Origin: Natrinema sp031626495
GTDB taxonomy: Archaea > Halobacteriota > Halobacteria > Halobacteriales > Natrialbaceae
Length of the DNA stretch: 64,000 nucleotides
NCBI RefSeq assembly: GCF_031626495.1
Contig: NZ_JAMQOJ010000001.1
Span: 620,001 to 684,000 of the forward strand
Reading direction: 5' to 3'
Below are positions 25,020-32,756 of this stretch, piece after piece (the stretch's first letter is position 1; each line of letters opens with the position of its first letter). A program made the position numbers and the translations under genes. The notes beneath the pieces were generated by a model, which saw only the letters and a list, made by a program, of their open reading frames with translations, ran no database searches and had not been told where the DNA came from.

Positions 25020-25244
25020 TTATTTCGGCGAAACATCAATAATCTCGTATTTTTCGAACAATACGTCGCCCCGGTCGAGAGCCCATCTCGCCTCCTGATG
25101 GGCAGCGGAGACCGTCTCCTCTAACGAGTGACCCGCCCGAACATGGGTCTGGACGAGATTGTCCGTGACCGTGATGCTACACTCCGCGGGCGGTTCGACG
25201 ATCTTCTCGTCCGGGCCGACTTCGTAAGTCTGGTTTTGCACCAT
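25020..25244 (-). CDS. Small hypothetical protein
   Basis: 74 residues (MVQNQTYEVGPDEKIVEPPA) with an alternating beta pattern, then a helix (LEETVSAAHQEARWALDRGD). No recognised domain. First gene of a small operon whose promoter lies in the 83-bp divergent gap to 25328, with AT-rich DNA (TTTATTCTAGAATTGATTTA). Confidence 0.55.
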   Translation of the reverse strand: MVQNQTYEVGPDEKIVEPPAECSITVTDNLVQTHVRAGHSLEETVSAAHQEARWALDRGDVLFEKYEIIDVSPK

Positions 25245-25327
25245 ACGACTCGTATATCACGATCACGCCCCATATTTCTAGTATCTGCTTCCATACAACT
25301 TTATTCTAGAATTGATTTAATTTATGT

Positions 25328-25471
25328 ATGAACGACATCGATGAGGAGCGGTTTGCTCCGGCCGACGAGGACGGTTACGTTATCTGTCGAGCGTGTGGGG
25401 CGAAACTCCATGCGGGCGACAATCCCCTCGACATCTACAGGCATCGCGAGGCCTGCGCGAAAGATGTATGA
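25328..25471 (+). CDS. 47-residue zinc-finger protein
   Basis: From ATG 25328 the frame gives MNDIDEERFAPADEDGYVIC, then RACGAKLHAGDNPLDIYRHR and EACAKDV. Cys-x2-Cys and His-x3-Cys are spaced like a classical CCHC/C2H2-type finger (C20, C23, H39, C43). It is divergent from the 25020 operon. Small fingers of this kind in haloviruses are usually DNA-binding regulators, so it may control the neighbouring operon. Confidence 0.6.
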   Translation: MNDIDEERFAPADEDGYVICRACGAKLHAGDNPLDIYRHREACAKDV

Positions 25472-25881
25472 TACTCAACAGTAATGGATTAAGAATGTAC
25501 TCCATTCATATTGGTATAGAAATGGAACCGAGATTTCTGTGGATGCGTGTATAGACGTGCGTCTTTACGGGCAACGGTAGTTCTCTACACAGAAAGATGT
25601 CCCTTGCCCACGTTCGTGGTATTCAGTTCGCATCTGTTGCCACTAAATGAGGGTTTCAATTCCATAGTTGCTTTAGGAAGCCATTATATTTCCATCTATC
25701 TTCGGCCTTTTACCCATAGGTAGAATTTTATATATTATCTCTCAAGAGTTGAGCATAATTCTGTGCGGTAATCTATCCCAATGTCCTTTAGGCGAAATTG
25801 CTTTATGCACGGAAAACATAGAGAAGACTACGTGAGGCCGTTGAATGGCTCTGCGGAGGTTGCCATTCATCACCCCCTACG

Positions 25882-25905
25882 CGTCCTACCAGTGTTGGTA
25901 GGACG
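25882..25905. repeat. Perfect 10-bp-arm palindrome, copy 1
   Basis: Arms CGTCCTACCA and TGGTAGGACG flank the 4-nt centre GTGT. An almost identical palindrome lies 195 bp downstream (26077-26100), so this is a repeated operator-like or RNA hairpin element, not a lone chance dyad. No U-run follows, so it is unlikely to be a simple terminator. Confidence 0.65.
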
Positions 25906-25942
25906 AAAATGGCGGTCCGTGTTAGGTCGGGGCGAAATGGCC

Positions 25943-25992
25943 CTTGCACACTCTCTCTAGGAGGTAAGAACTAGAGCGGTAATGTGTGCAAG
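25943..25992. repeat. Nested inverted repeat, candidate structured RNA element
   Basis: CTTGCACAC (25943-25951) pairs with GTGTGCAAG (25984-25992). Inside, CTCTAG pairs with CTAGAG, giving an extended stem with a bulge. The loop contains AGGAGGT, a perfect Shine-Dalgarno-like sequence. It lies between the two CCTACCA palindromes. Confidence 0.5.
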
Positions 25993-26076
25993 TAATACTA
26001 ATAAACCTCCGTTAGAGGGTACTGTACTAACCGAACGCGCTAATAGAACGCGTTCGCAACCACCTTGGCGTCGAAA

Positions 26077-26100
26077 CGACCTACCAACATTGGTAGGACG
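26077..26100. repeat. Palindrome, copy 2 (one mismatch)
   Basis: CGACCTACCA and TGGTAGGACG flank ACAT. This is the same arm sequence as 25882-25905 with a single mismatch in the arms and a different centre. Conservation of arms with a changed centre suggests that arm pairing, or a protein reading the arms, is what matters. Confidence 0.6.
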
Positions 26101-26159
26101 CTCTGTACGCGGGGTATTACCCGGTAGTTAGAATCAGCAAATCGATGAGTTCTCGCGAA

Positions 26160-26330
26160 GCGGAACGAAGTGAAGCGGAGCGGGAACTCCCCCGGAATGA
26201 CTACTCCCCACGCGTGGCGATACTTGTTCGAGCGGAGCGGAACGAAGTGGAGCGGAGCGAGAATTCCCTTGAAGTAGCAGCTTCCTGCGCGTGGCGATAC
26301 TGTCCGAGTGAAGCGGAACAAGAACGCCCC
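26160..26330. repeat. 77-bp imperfect tandem repeat, about 2.2 copies
   Basis: GCGGAACGAAGTGAAGCGGA at 26160 recurs at 26237 with few changes, and CGCGTGGCGATACT at 26211 recurs at 26288. A third partial copy begins at about 26313. Units are built of short GAGCGGA/GAAGCGG iterations. The period is not a multiple of three, which argues against a repeat protein. Confidence 0.65.
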
Positions 26331-26426
26331 ACTCTGTACAAAAGATGTCTTATGGATGGATTCCTCGTCCAATTAATTGCGGAAGCGGTCTCGCCAACTG
26401 TACGACGGGGGGTGCTGCATAATATA

Positions 26427-26570
26427 CTATCCGTTGCCGCACTCGTACTCTTGCAGGCCTTTTAGTTCGGCAAAGTGATCCCAGCAGAGGAACGCACCTT
26501 CGGTCGTAACCTCCTCGCCAACCTTCTCCTCGAGCTTCTGGATTATGTCGTAGTCCGTGACGACGTTTTA
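26427..26570 (-). pseudogene. C-terminal fragment of an unidentified gene
   Basis: Minus-strand frame reading VVTDYDIIQKLEEKVGEEVT, then EGAFLCWDHFAELKGLQEYE and a stop at 26427. It has clear coding character but is preceded directly by a stop codon and lacks a start. Probably the tail of a small element-encoded protein cut by rearrangement near the recombinase at 26606. Confidence 0.4.
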
Positions 26571-26605
26571 GCGATGAAACACATCATTGGCGAGATTGCT
26601 GACGA

Positions 26606-27202
26606 TTAGAACTCCACGTCCGACAGTTCCTCAACGATTGCGCCCTCCGTTGCTTCCGCGAGGTACGGCTTTATCGCTTCAAAGTCTGACCAGCCTCCAG
26701 CGGCGAGCATAATTCGGGCGTTGCGTCGTTCTTCTACGAGCAGATAGGTAGCCCACGAGCGGCGGAGATCGTGACTTGAGACGTTCGTCCAGTCGTCCCG
26801 CCCCGTAGCCTCGTGTGCGGTCTCCGCCGCCTTGTCTACCCAGCGGCGGACCGAGCGGGGCGTTACGTCGAGGTACGCCGCGTCCATATCGAGACCTTCG
26901 TCGCGTTGGTAAGAGTGCAGGAGTTGCTCGGTCGAGTCCGGGAGGAAGGTATCACGGGCTTTGCCGTCGCCGTCTTTGGTGTCTTTGCCTCTCGGGACAC
27001 GGAGGAGCCATGCACTGCCGTCCTCGGACCGTCGTTTGTGTTTGGGGCAGATTTGCACGGTTTCGAACGAGCGGAGGCCGCAGTCGCCCATGAGGCGGAC
27101 TGCTAATTCGCCCTCGCGGTGTGGGGCGTAGCGTGCGAGGGTATTGATTTCGCTGCGGGTGAGCCAACATTTGGTCCGGTCGTTGTCTGTGTCGATCCTC
27201 AT
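26606..27202 (-). CDS. Short tyrosine recombinase (catalytic domain only)
   Basis: 198 residues corresponding to the catalytic half of a tyrosine recombinase. First Arg in LMGDCGLRSFETVQI, H-x-x-R in NVSSHDLRRSWATYL, the second His replaced by Trp in LAAGGWSDFEAIKPYL, and the nucleophile Tyr in KPYL. There is no N-terminal core-binding domain. This short orphan form is common in haloarchaeal plasmids and viruses. It marks a second mobile-element boundary just upstream of the CRISPR-Cas locus. Confidence 0.85.
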   Translation of the reverse strand: MRIDTDNDRTKCWLTRSEINTLARYAPHREGELAVRLMGDCGLRSFETVQICPKHKRRSEDGSAWLLRVPRGKDTKDGDGKARDTFLPDSTEQLLHSYQRDEGLDMDAAYLDVTPRSVRRWVDKAAETAHEATGRDDWTNVSSHDLRRSWATYLLVEERRNARIMLAAGGWSDFEAIKPYLAEATEGAIVEELSDVEF

Positions 27203-27730
27203 GTCCTAATTGTCACTAAGAACTAGGACACTTGAAGCTATTGCCGATTGGGATTGAGGGGGGTTATTCGCGCTATATTGGATTTCGTGTCTCAGTTGGA
27301 GGGACAACTCGGACACCAGTTAGAAATGACTGACAGCAAAGTCCAGACAGGCAAACTCGAGGAGGATATCGACACGGAACTTACCCGGTACACGAGGAAT
27401 TCAAGAAGAAGGGGGACGCAGGCTAGCTTGCGTTTCGCCACTGATCCAATCCATTCACAGTACTTGGAGTTCTGTTCACTTTAGGGCATATTCAAGAGAG
27501 CCACTCTTAGGAATACTCACAAGTATCAAAAATATTCAGATTACTTTTTCACATATTGTTCACTCACACTAAGTGTAAAGGATGGGGAGTATCCAACTGG
27601 CCAATCAAATAGTCCCTGATAGAGTGCATGCTTCCTTGAGCCGCCAGAAGTCATACGGGGAATTACAGATAGCGGTCGTCGAACCGGTCAACAGGCTAGC
27701 TAGAAATGACGTTACTTCTATGAACTGACG
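27203..27730. other. 528-bp upstream region of the cas operon
   Basis: A plus-strand frame at 27248-27484 has weak coding character in its middle (SQLEGQLGHQLEMTDSKVQT) but no support otherwise. The rest is AT-rich and should hold the cas operon promoter; ATATTCAGATTACTTTTTCACATATTG (27532-27558) is the most promoter-like part. No riboswitch or repeat seen. Confidence 0.35.
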
Positions 27731-28570
27731 ATGCGTCTTCAATTACATCTCCGCGCGACCGCGGACGCTGTGTACGATAACGCGTACCATCACAAGCTAC
27801 GCGGGCGTCTGTGGCAAGCACTGGACGAATCGTTCGACGAGGATCACGAGAGTCGTCGCGGTGTTGGGCTTGCGTTCTCAGGACCATATCCGTGGGGTGA
27901 CATCAAGGAAGGAGACAGCCTCTCTGTGCTTGTTGCCTCTCCGCGGAGGGAACTCTTGGATTCTCTCATTGCCGACCTCAGTCGGAACCGAGAGTTCAAT
28001 ATCGGAGAAATGCCGTTCGAATTGGAGGATATTACGGCTCACAACCCCGACGTGGGGGAACCCGGAACAGAAGGCACGCTCGAAACCGTTACCGGTGTGG
28101 TCTGTCGGCTTACGAAGGAGCAAGTTGAAGAATACGGGCTTGATACTACCGAGATAGAATCTGGGGAGACCGAAACACGCACATTCTGGCGACCAGATCA
28201 CGGAATGGGTCCGCTCCGCGATTCCATCCGTCACTCGTTGCAACTCTCCCACGAGTGGTTCGGTGACCAGACACGCCCGGGACCATATGAAGTCGATCAC
28301 CGTCTATGGTCTTCGATTGAACCCATAAAGGACGATATCACATACGCCCTTCCGTTTAGTCCTGCAACGGGTGTCGAACGGACACTTATCGTTTCCAAAT
28401 GGACGCTCGGATACCGTGTTCGTGACGACACGCATCGGTACCATCTCAACTTGGCGTTAGATTGTGGTATTGGACAACGTCGAGAACACGGTTTTGGGTT
28501 TGTGAACGTCGAACAGACGAAGCACACCTCGCCTGTTAAAACAGAGAGGGGTTCACAGGTAACTCACTGA
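27731..28570 (+). CDS. cas6: Cas6 CRISPR RNA endoribonuclease (type I-B)
   Basis: 279 residues with the ferredoxin-like RAMP fold. The N-terminal MRLQLHLRATADAVYDNAYH contains the candidate general-base His of Cas6 in AYHHKLRG. The C-terminal Gly-rich loop is CGIGQRREHGFGFVN. It cuts the CRISPR precursor within repeats, leaving an 8-nt 5-prime handle; here that handle would be mostly TTTGCAGC. First gene of a five-gene operon and separated by 3 bp from cas8b. Confidence 0.93.
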   Translation: MRLQLHLRATADAVYDNAYHHKLRGRLWQALDESFDEDHESRRGVGLAFSGPYPWGDIKEGDSLSVLVASPRRELLDSLIADLSRNREFNIGEMPFELEDITAHNPDVGEPGTEGTLETVTGVVCRLTKEQVEEYGLDTTEIESGETETRTFWRPDHGMGPLRDSIRHSLQLSHEWFGDQTRPGPYEVDHRLWSSIEPIKDDITYALPFSPATGVERTLIVSKWTLGYRVRDDTHRYHLNLALDCGIGQRREHGFGFVNVEQTKHTSPVKTERGSQVTH

Positions 28571-28573
28571 CTC

Positions 28574-30775
28574 ATGTCCCAACCGAAATCTTACCAACAA
28601 CCCACGTTCGATGTGGATGTCTTCGAAGAGGAACTACCTGACGTTCCCATAACAGGGTTGAGACAGATACAAACTCTGTACGGGGCCCTCGCCGAAGCCG
28701 AGAAAGCTGCGCAGGATTCCGAGACGCCGACGTATGGTGTCGAACGAATTTACTTCACCCCATCCGAACTTGATCGGTTTGTCAACGAATCCGAGTCTGA
28801 TGACGGTGTCTTGGTCGCAGTCAAAGTCGACCTTACCGGTGAGACGCCAACGTACGAGGGGGTCGAATACCAGAACCTCAGTCGCGACATAGTCCCACGG
28901 TTAGGTCATTCATATTACTGGCCCGGAGCCGCAATTGACCATAGTCTAACTCACCGTGGCTCATCAAGCGGCTCCGAGATCAATACGGTCGTCGACTACT
29001 GTATGGACCGACTTGTCCGATGGACTAATGAGACAAACAAAGAACCGGCGGTCGGGTCCGTAGCTGACGCCGAGACAGGACACCCTGACGGGTGGGTTAT
29101 TCGAGGGTTGAGAGAGGTCGGACAACAGGACGATATTAGAGAGACGATTGAGTCGGAATTGGAACGCTTCCATAACGGATCGCCACTTGTCACCTCGACT
29201 GTGAAGCTCCGCCTTGACCCCGCTGATTTGGACGAACACGGTAATATTGACCAGACGGACTGGTATTATCCCGGCGAAATTCCCGTCCTGAACCACGCGA
29301 TGAAAGCGCGGCGAAAGGAAAAACTCGCCGAATCGAACGTCGACAACCCGTCAAAAGGAACGGCAGCGTGCCAAGTCACCAACGAGGAGACAGACGTCTT
29401 CGGGACGGCAGGAGGTCCGATGGACCTGTACACTGTACAACATGCGGAGCACTTCCCGAGTTTCCAGCGTAAGGAGGCATGGCGTGTACATCCCATCTCG
29501 GCGCGAGCTGCACTTCTCATTCAATCGGGGACTGCGTTCGTTGAGGCCTGCAAGACGACCCGCAATGGAATCGGGGTTTTCACTCTCCCATATTTCACTA
29601 GTATTACCCAAGAACGGGCCGAGTTGTTGTTCATCGCACTCTCACAACTTCGGGACCAGTCGGCAGATAAACATCCGATGAAGTTCGTTGCTGACGCCAT
29701 CCGTGAACATGGATCGGATGAGGATATCGACGCACTCCGATTCTACGTGATGAGCATCGAGAATAATCAGGGTGATATCCGCGTCTTCAATACGTCGCCC
29801 GGGACGACGATGCACACGCCCACACGTGTTGCGGAAGCTCACCAAGCTGTGCTGGAGAGTCCACTGTTTACCGATGGTGGACTGCCGACAAGCGATTCTG
29901 GCACGCCGCTTAATCCACAGCGAGGCGTGGACGCGCTCGTTGATGACATTATAAGCGGTTGGTACGCGACGACTACGTTCTGTGAAGACGAAGAGTCGAG
30001 TGATAACGATATCATCGAGCACGTCACGTTCAGCGTCCTCTCGGACACCCCAATCAACGAAACCATCCTCTTCGACCATTACGTCGAACGGTTAGTCGAG
30101 GAGCGGAACACGGATTATGGGCAGTCCGACAACTCTGGGGGATCAGGACGTGGCTTCCCACATCGAACCGTCGCGACACAGTTCGCACAGTACGTCACTC
30201 TCGACAGAGCCGAGTTGCTCGATAGCAGCCGAGCAGCCGTCTCAAACGTCGTAGATGACGAAGAAGATGGCTGGAATCCAACTTACGCACCTATGTCAAT
30301 TCACGAGACGATAGAGGACCAACTCAACGACTTCCTCGACGCCAGAGACGAGCTTCGAGCCAATGACGAACTTCGCGGTGCGTTCCTCTTCGGAGCTTAT
30401 CTGGGCGTCGTTGCACAGCATCAGAGCCTCCCCACCGAGTACGGCGGTCGCGGGATGAACTATACTATCTTGGATGATATCGTTATCAACCAACTCGCAC
30501 CTGTCGACGTCGAGTCACTTGTTACCGACCTCGTCGAGAAAGATGGGGTATACGCCCGAGAAAGCGATGTCGGAACGAGCCTCGCCCGCCCTATCAAGGA
30601 CGAGTTGATGAAGGCGCTCACGCTCAAGCAGCCGCGTGAGTGGGACCTCCCGCGCAGTCAATTCCAGTTCTTCGTCACGGCAGGCGAAGCATACGGCGAA
30701 CAAGTCATTTCCACGGCATTCGAGGCCAACGGGGATGACCAGACCGAAACCGACGCACAGGCCGAAGCTAACTAA
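28574..30775 (+). CDS. cas8b: Cas8b large subunit of the type I-B Cascade (Csh1-like, haloarchaeal)
   Basis: 733 residues, the usual size of haloarchaeal Cas8b. It starts 3 bp after cas6. Recognisable stretches include GVGVFTLPYF-type IGVFTLPYFTSITQERAELL and an acidic, Arg-containing C-terminus. In the complex Cas8b reads the protospacer-adjacent motif and recruits Cas3. There is no obvious internal break, so the gene appears intact. Sequence is divergent, so the assignment rests partly on order between cas6 and cas7. Confidence 0.9.
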   Translation: MSQPKSYQQPTFDVDVFEEELPDVPITGLRQIQTLYGALAEAEKAAQDSETPTYGVERIYFTPSELDRFVNESESDDGVLVAVKVDLTGETPTYEGVEYQNLSRDIVPRLGHSYYWPGAAIDHSLTHRGSSSGSEINTVVDYCMDRLVRWTNETNKEPAVGSVADAETGHPDGWVIRGLREVGQQDDIRETIESELERFHNGSPLVTSTVKLRLDPADLDEHGNIDQTDWYYPGEIPVLNHAMKARRKEKLAESNVDNPSKGTAACQVTNEETDVFGTAGGPMDLYTVQHAEHFPSFQRKEAWRVHPISARAALLIQSGTAFVEACKTTRNGIGVFTLPYFTSITQERAELLFIALSQLRDQSADKHPMKFVADAIREHGSDEDIDALRFYVMSIENNQGDIRVFNTSPGTTMHTPTRVAEAHQAVLESPLFTDGGLPTSDSGTPLNPQRGVDALVDDIISGWYATTTFCEDEESSDNDIIEHVTFSVLSDTPINETILFDHYVERLVEERNTDYGQSDNSGGSGRGFPHRTVATQFAQYVTLDRAELLDSSRAAVSNVVDDEEDGWNPTYAPMSIHETIEDQLNDFLDARDELRANDELRGAFLFGAYLGVVAQHQSLPTEYGGRGMNYTILDDIVINQLAPVDVESLVTDLVEKDGVYARESDVGTSLARPIKDELMKALTLKQPREWDLPRSQFQFFVTAGEAYGEQVISTAFEANGDDQTETDAQAEAN

Positions 30776-30796
30776 CCAACTCCACCAACCAGACCA

Positions 30797-31864
30797 ATGT
30801 CCACGAACGAATCCACTCCCGTCGAGAACCGTTCAGAAATCGTCTTTGTCACCGACGCACAGGACTGCAATCCCAACGGAAACCCCAGCGACGACAACCG
30901 CCCACGTATCGACCGCCATACGGGCACCTGCAGTATCACCGACGTTTGCCTCAAACAGTACATCCGTCGGCAACTCCTCTCCGACGGACACGACGTGTAC
31001 GTCCGCAAGCCACAAGAGCAAGATCGTGGAGCGAAACCACGCTGGGAACTCGCACTCGACATCCTCGGAGATGTTGAAAGCCCCGAAGATGTCCCAGAGA
31101 TGGAAGAAGCACACGATCAGTTCTTCTCTACTGCGACGGACGCTCGATATTTCGGAGCGGCATTCACGTTCAAAGCCAACGAGGGGGAACTCGTCGACGC
31201 CCTCACCGAAGCGTTCCCCGACAATCAGAAAGGTCCAGTGCAGTTCATGCCCGCGCGCTCGCTGAACGAAGTCCAGACGAACGACGAACTCAGCAACCTT
31301 ACGAGCGTCATCGCGACGAGTGATGAGAAAGACACGGGTGGCTTCCAACTCGACGACTACCGCATCAAATACGGCATCTTCCCATTCTATGCGCTTATCG
31401 ACGAAGAAAACGGGCAGGCCGTTGACCTCAGTCAAGAAGACGTCAAGCGCCTAGACTCACTGTGTTGGCGCGCCGTCAAGAATCAGACTGACTCTCGTGC
31501 GAAACTCGGGCAAGAACCACGCCTCTACGTCCGTGTCGAGTACTCCGACGACCACTATCACCTCGGGAACCTTCACCGAACGCTCGATCTCGACTCCGAC
31601 CGGTCCGAACCTGACGAGCAGATGCGTGATGTCTTCGACGTCACCCTCGATGTCTCTCGGTTCATCCAAGACCTCGAACACGGGGCCGATGCCATCGAGA
31701 AGGTACGCGTCTGCGGGGACCGCCAACTCGACATCAGCGACGGAGGCGGAGAGGTTCTCGGGACGGCTGCTGACCTCCCCACCATCCTCAACGAGCGACT
31801 GCCTGAGACAGTGACCGTCGAGCATATCGCCATCATGGAAGAGGCCCACGAGACCGCGCCATAA
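30797..31864 (+). CDS. cas7: Cas7 backbone subunit (Csh2)
   Basis: 355 residues. The N-terminal RAMP segment SEIVFVTDAQDCNPNGNPSD, with the N-P-N-G-N-P loop, is a hallmark of type I-B Cas7. GTCSITDVCLKQYIRRQLL follows. Several copies coat the crRNA and stretch it for target pairing. It starts 21 bp after cas8b and is followed by cas5 after a 1-bp gap. Confidence 0.93.
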   Translation: MSTNESTPVENRSEIVFVTDAQDCNPNGNPSDDNRPRIDRHTGTCSITDVCLKQYIRRQLLSDGHDVYVRKPQEQDRGAKPRWELALDILGDVESPEDVPEMEEAHDQFFSTATDARYFGAAFTFKANEGELVDALTEAFPDNQKGPVQFMPARSLNEVQTNDELSNLTSVIATSDEKDTGGFQLDDYRIKYGIFPFYALIDEENGQAVDLSQEDVKRLDSLCWRAVKNQTDSRAKLGQEPRLYVRVEYSDDHYHLGNLHRTLDLDSDRSEPDEQMRDVFDVTLDVSRFIQDLEHGADAIEKVRVCGDRQLDISDGGGEVLGTAADLPTILNERLPETVTVEHIAIMEEAHETAP

Positions 31865-31865
31865 C

Positions 31866-32690
31866 ATGTCCACGCCCGCTCCCTCTCAGTCCCAGCAAAG
31901 TGTTCCCACTGTCGCTGACGATGGCGTCCCAACAGAGTGTGCTGTCTTCAGTGTCGAAAGTGACCTCGGGCATTTCCGTCGCGTTGCCTCGGTGGACGCG
32001 AAAACGACGTACCGAGTCCCTCCGCGAACAACACTCGCCGGACTTATGGCGGCCATCGTTGGACGTGATCGCGATTCGTACTACGATGTCTTCCAGCCCG
32101 ACAACTCGGCGCTTGCCATTACGGTCGATTTCGAGGTGAAAACGCTGTCCCACACGAAACACGATGTCGGAACCAACCCCGACGAAACGTTCGAGAGTGC
32201 GGGCGGCACCGGACAGAAATCGCCGAAGGTGTACTATCCAGACACGATGACTCATCGGCAACTCGATTCGTACGAATATCTCATCGACCCAAAGTACACC
32301 GTCTATGCGGCAGTCGAAGACACTGAATTCTGGACGGACCTTGTCAGCCATCTCGATGCCGGGACATCCATCTACCCTCCGTCAATGGGTGCCTCAGAAC
32401 TCCTCGCGTCCATCAAGTACCACGGGTGTCTCACTCCTAAACGACTCGATCCTGACGAACCTATCGAGATCGACTCTGTCGTCCCGAACGCTAACGACTA
32501 CATCATCCCGACGGGAACGCCCGCACAGTACGAACACGTCCCGGCATTCATGGAAGCCAACGACACTGGTCGACGAACGACAGCGTTCGCCGACTACGCG
32601 TTCACCGACTCGCCCGACGACACGCTCACTGTCCGTCCAGACGAGATTACACCAGTGGATATCGACGGAACAACCGTTATCTTCCACTAA
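31866..32690 (+). CDS. cas5: Cas5 subunit of the type I-B Cascade
   Basis: 274 residues. The RAMP N-terminus is preceded by a short polar tail: CAVFSVESDLGHFRRVASVD, then TYRVPPRTTLAGLMAAIVGR (the P-P-R-T-T/S-L-x-G segment common to Cas5). Cas5 caps the crRNA 5-prime handle. C-terminal stretches (DDTLTVRPDEITPVDIDGTT) complete the fold. Intact, translationally coupled to cas7. Confidence 0.92.
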   Translation: MSTPAPSQSQQSVPTVADDGVPTECAVFSVESDLGHFRRVASVDAKTTYRVPPRTTLAGLMAAIVGRDRDSYYDVFQPDNSALAITVDFEVKTLSHTKHDVGTNPDETFESAGGTGQKSPKVYYPDTMTHRQLDSYEYLIDPKYTVYAAVEDTEFWTDLVSHLDAGTSIYPPSMGASELLASIKYHGCLTPKRLDPDEPIEIDSVVPNANDYIIPTGTPAQYEHVPAFMEANDTGRRTTAFADYAFTDSPDDTLTVRPDEITPVDIDGTTVIFH

Positions 32691-32756
32691 CGACCTCGTC
32701 GCTGTCTTCCTGTGGGGAGAGAGCCCTCAGATCGGTGCAAGTCCGACGCAGGAGAT

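Larger units (their letters stand above)
25472..26426. other. 955-bp non-coding tract rich in hairpins and repeats
   Basis: No convincing gene on either strand. The first 300 bp are AT-rich, with an IS-end-like TTCAGTTCGCAT at about 25621. From 25880 to 26100 there are three strong dyads (listed separately), and from 26160 a 77-bp tandem repeat. The combination of AT-rich DNA, spaced palindromes and iterated repeats could be a replication or partition locus of a mobile element, or encode a structured RNA. Confidence 0.4.

Noticed and set aside
26040..26465. Overlapping frames on both strands (110 and 106 codons) across the 77-bp tandem repeat
   Set aside because: Composition follows the repeat units (Glu-Ala-Glu-Arg runs), the repeat period is not a multiple of three, and neither frame has a ribosome-binding site or recognisable domain.
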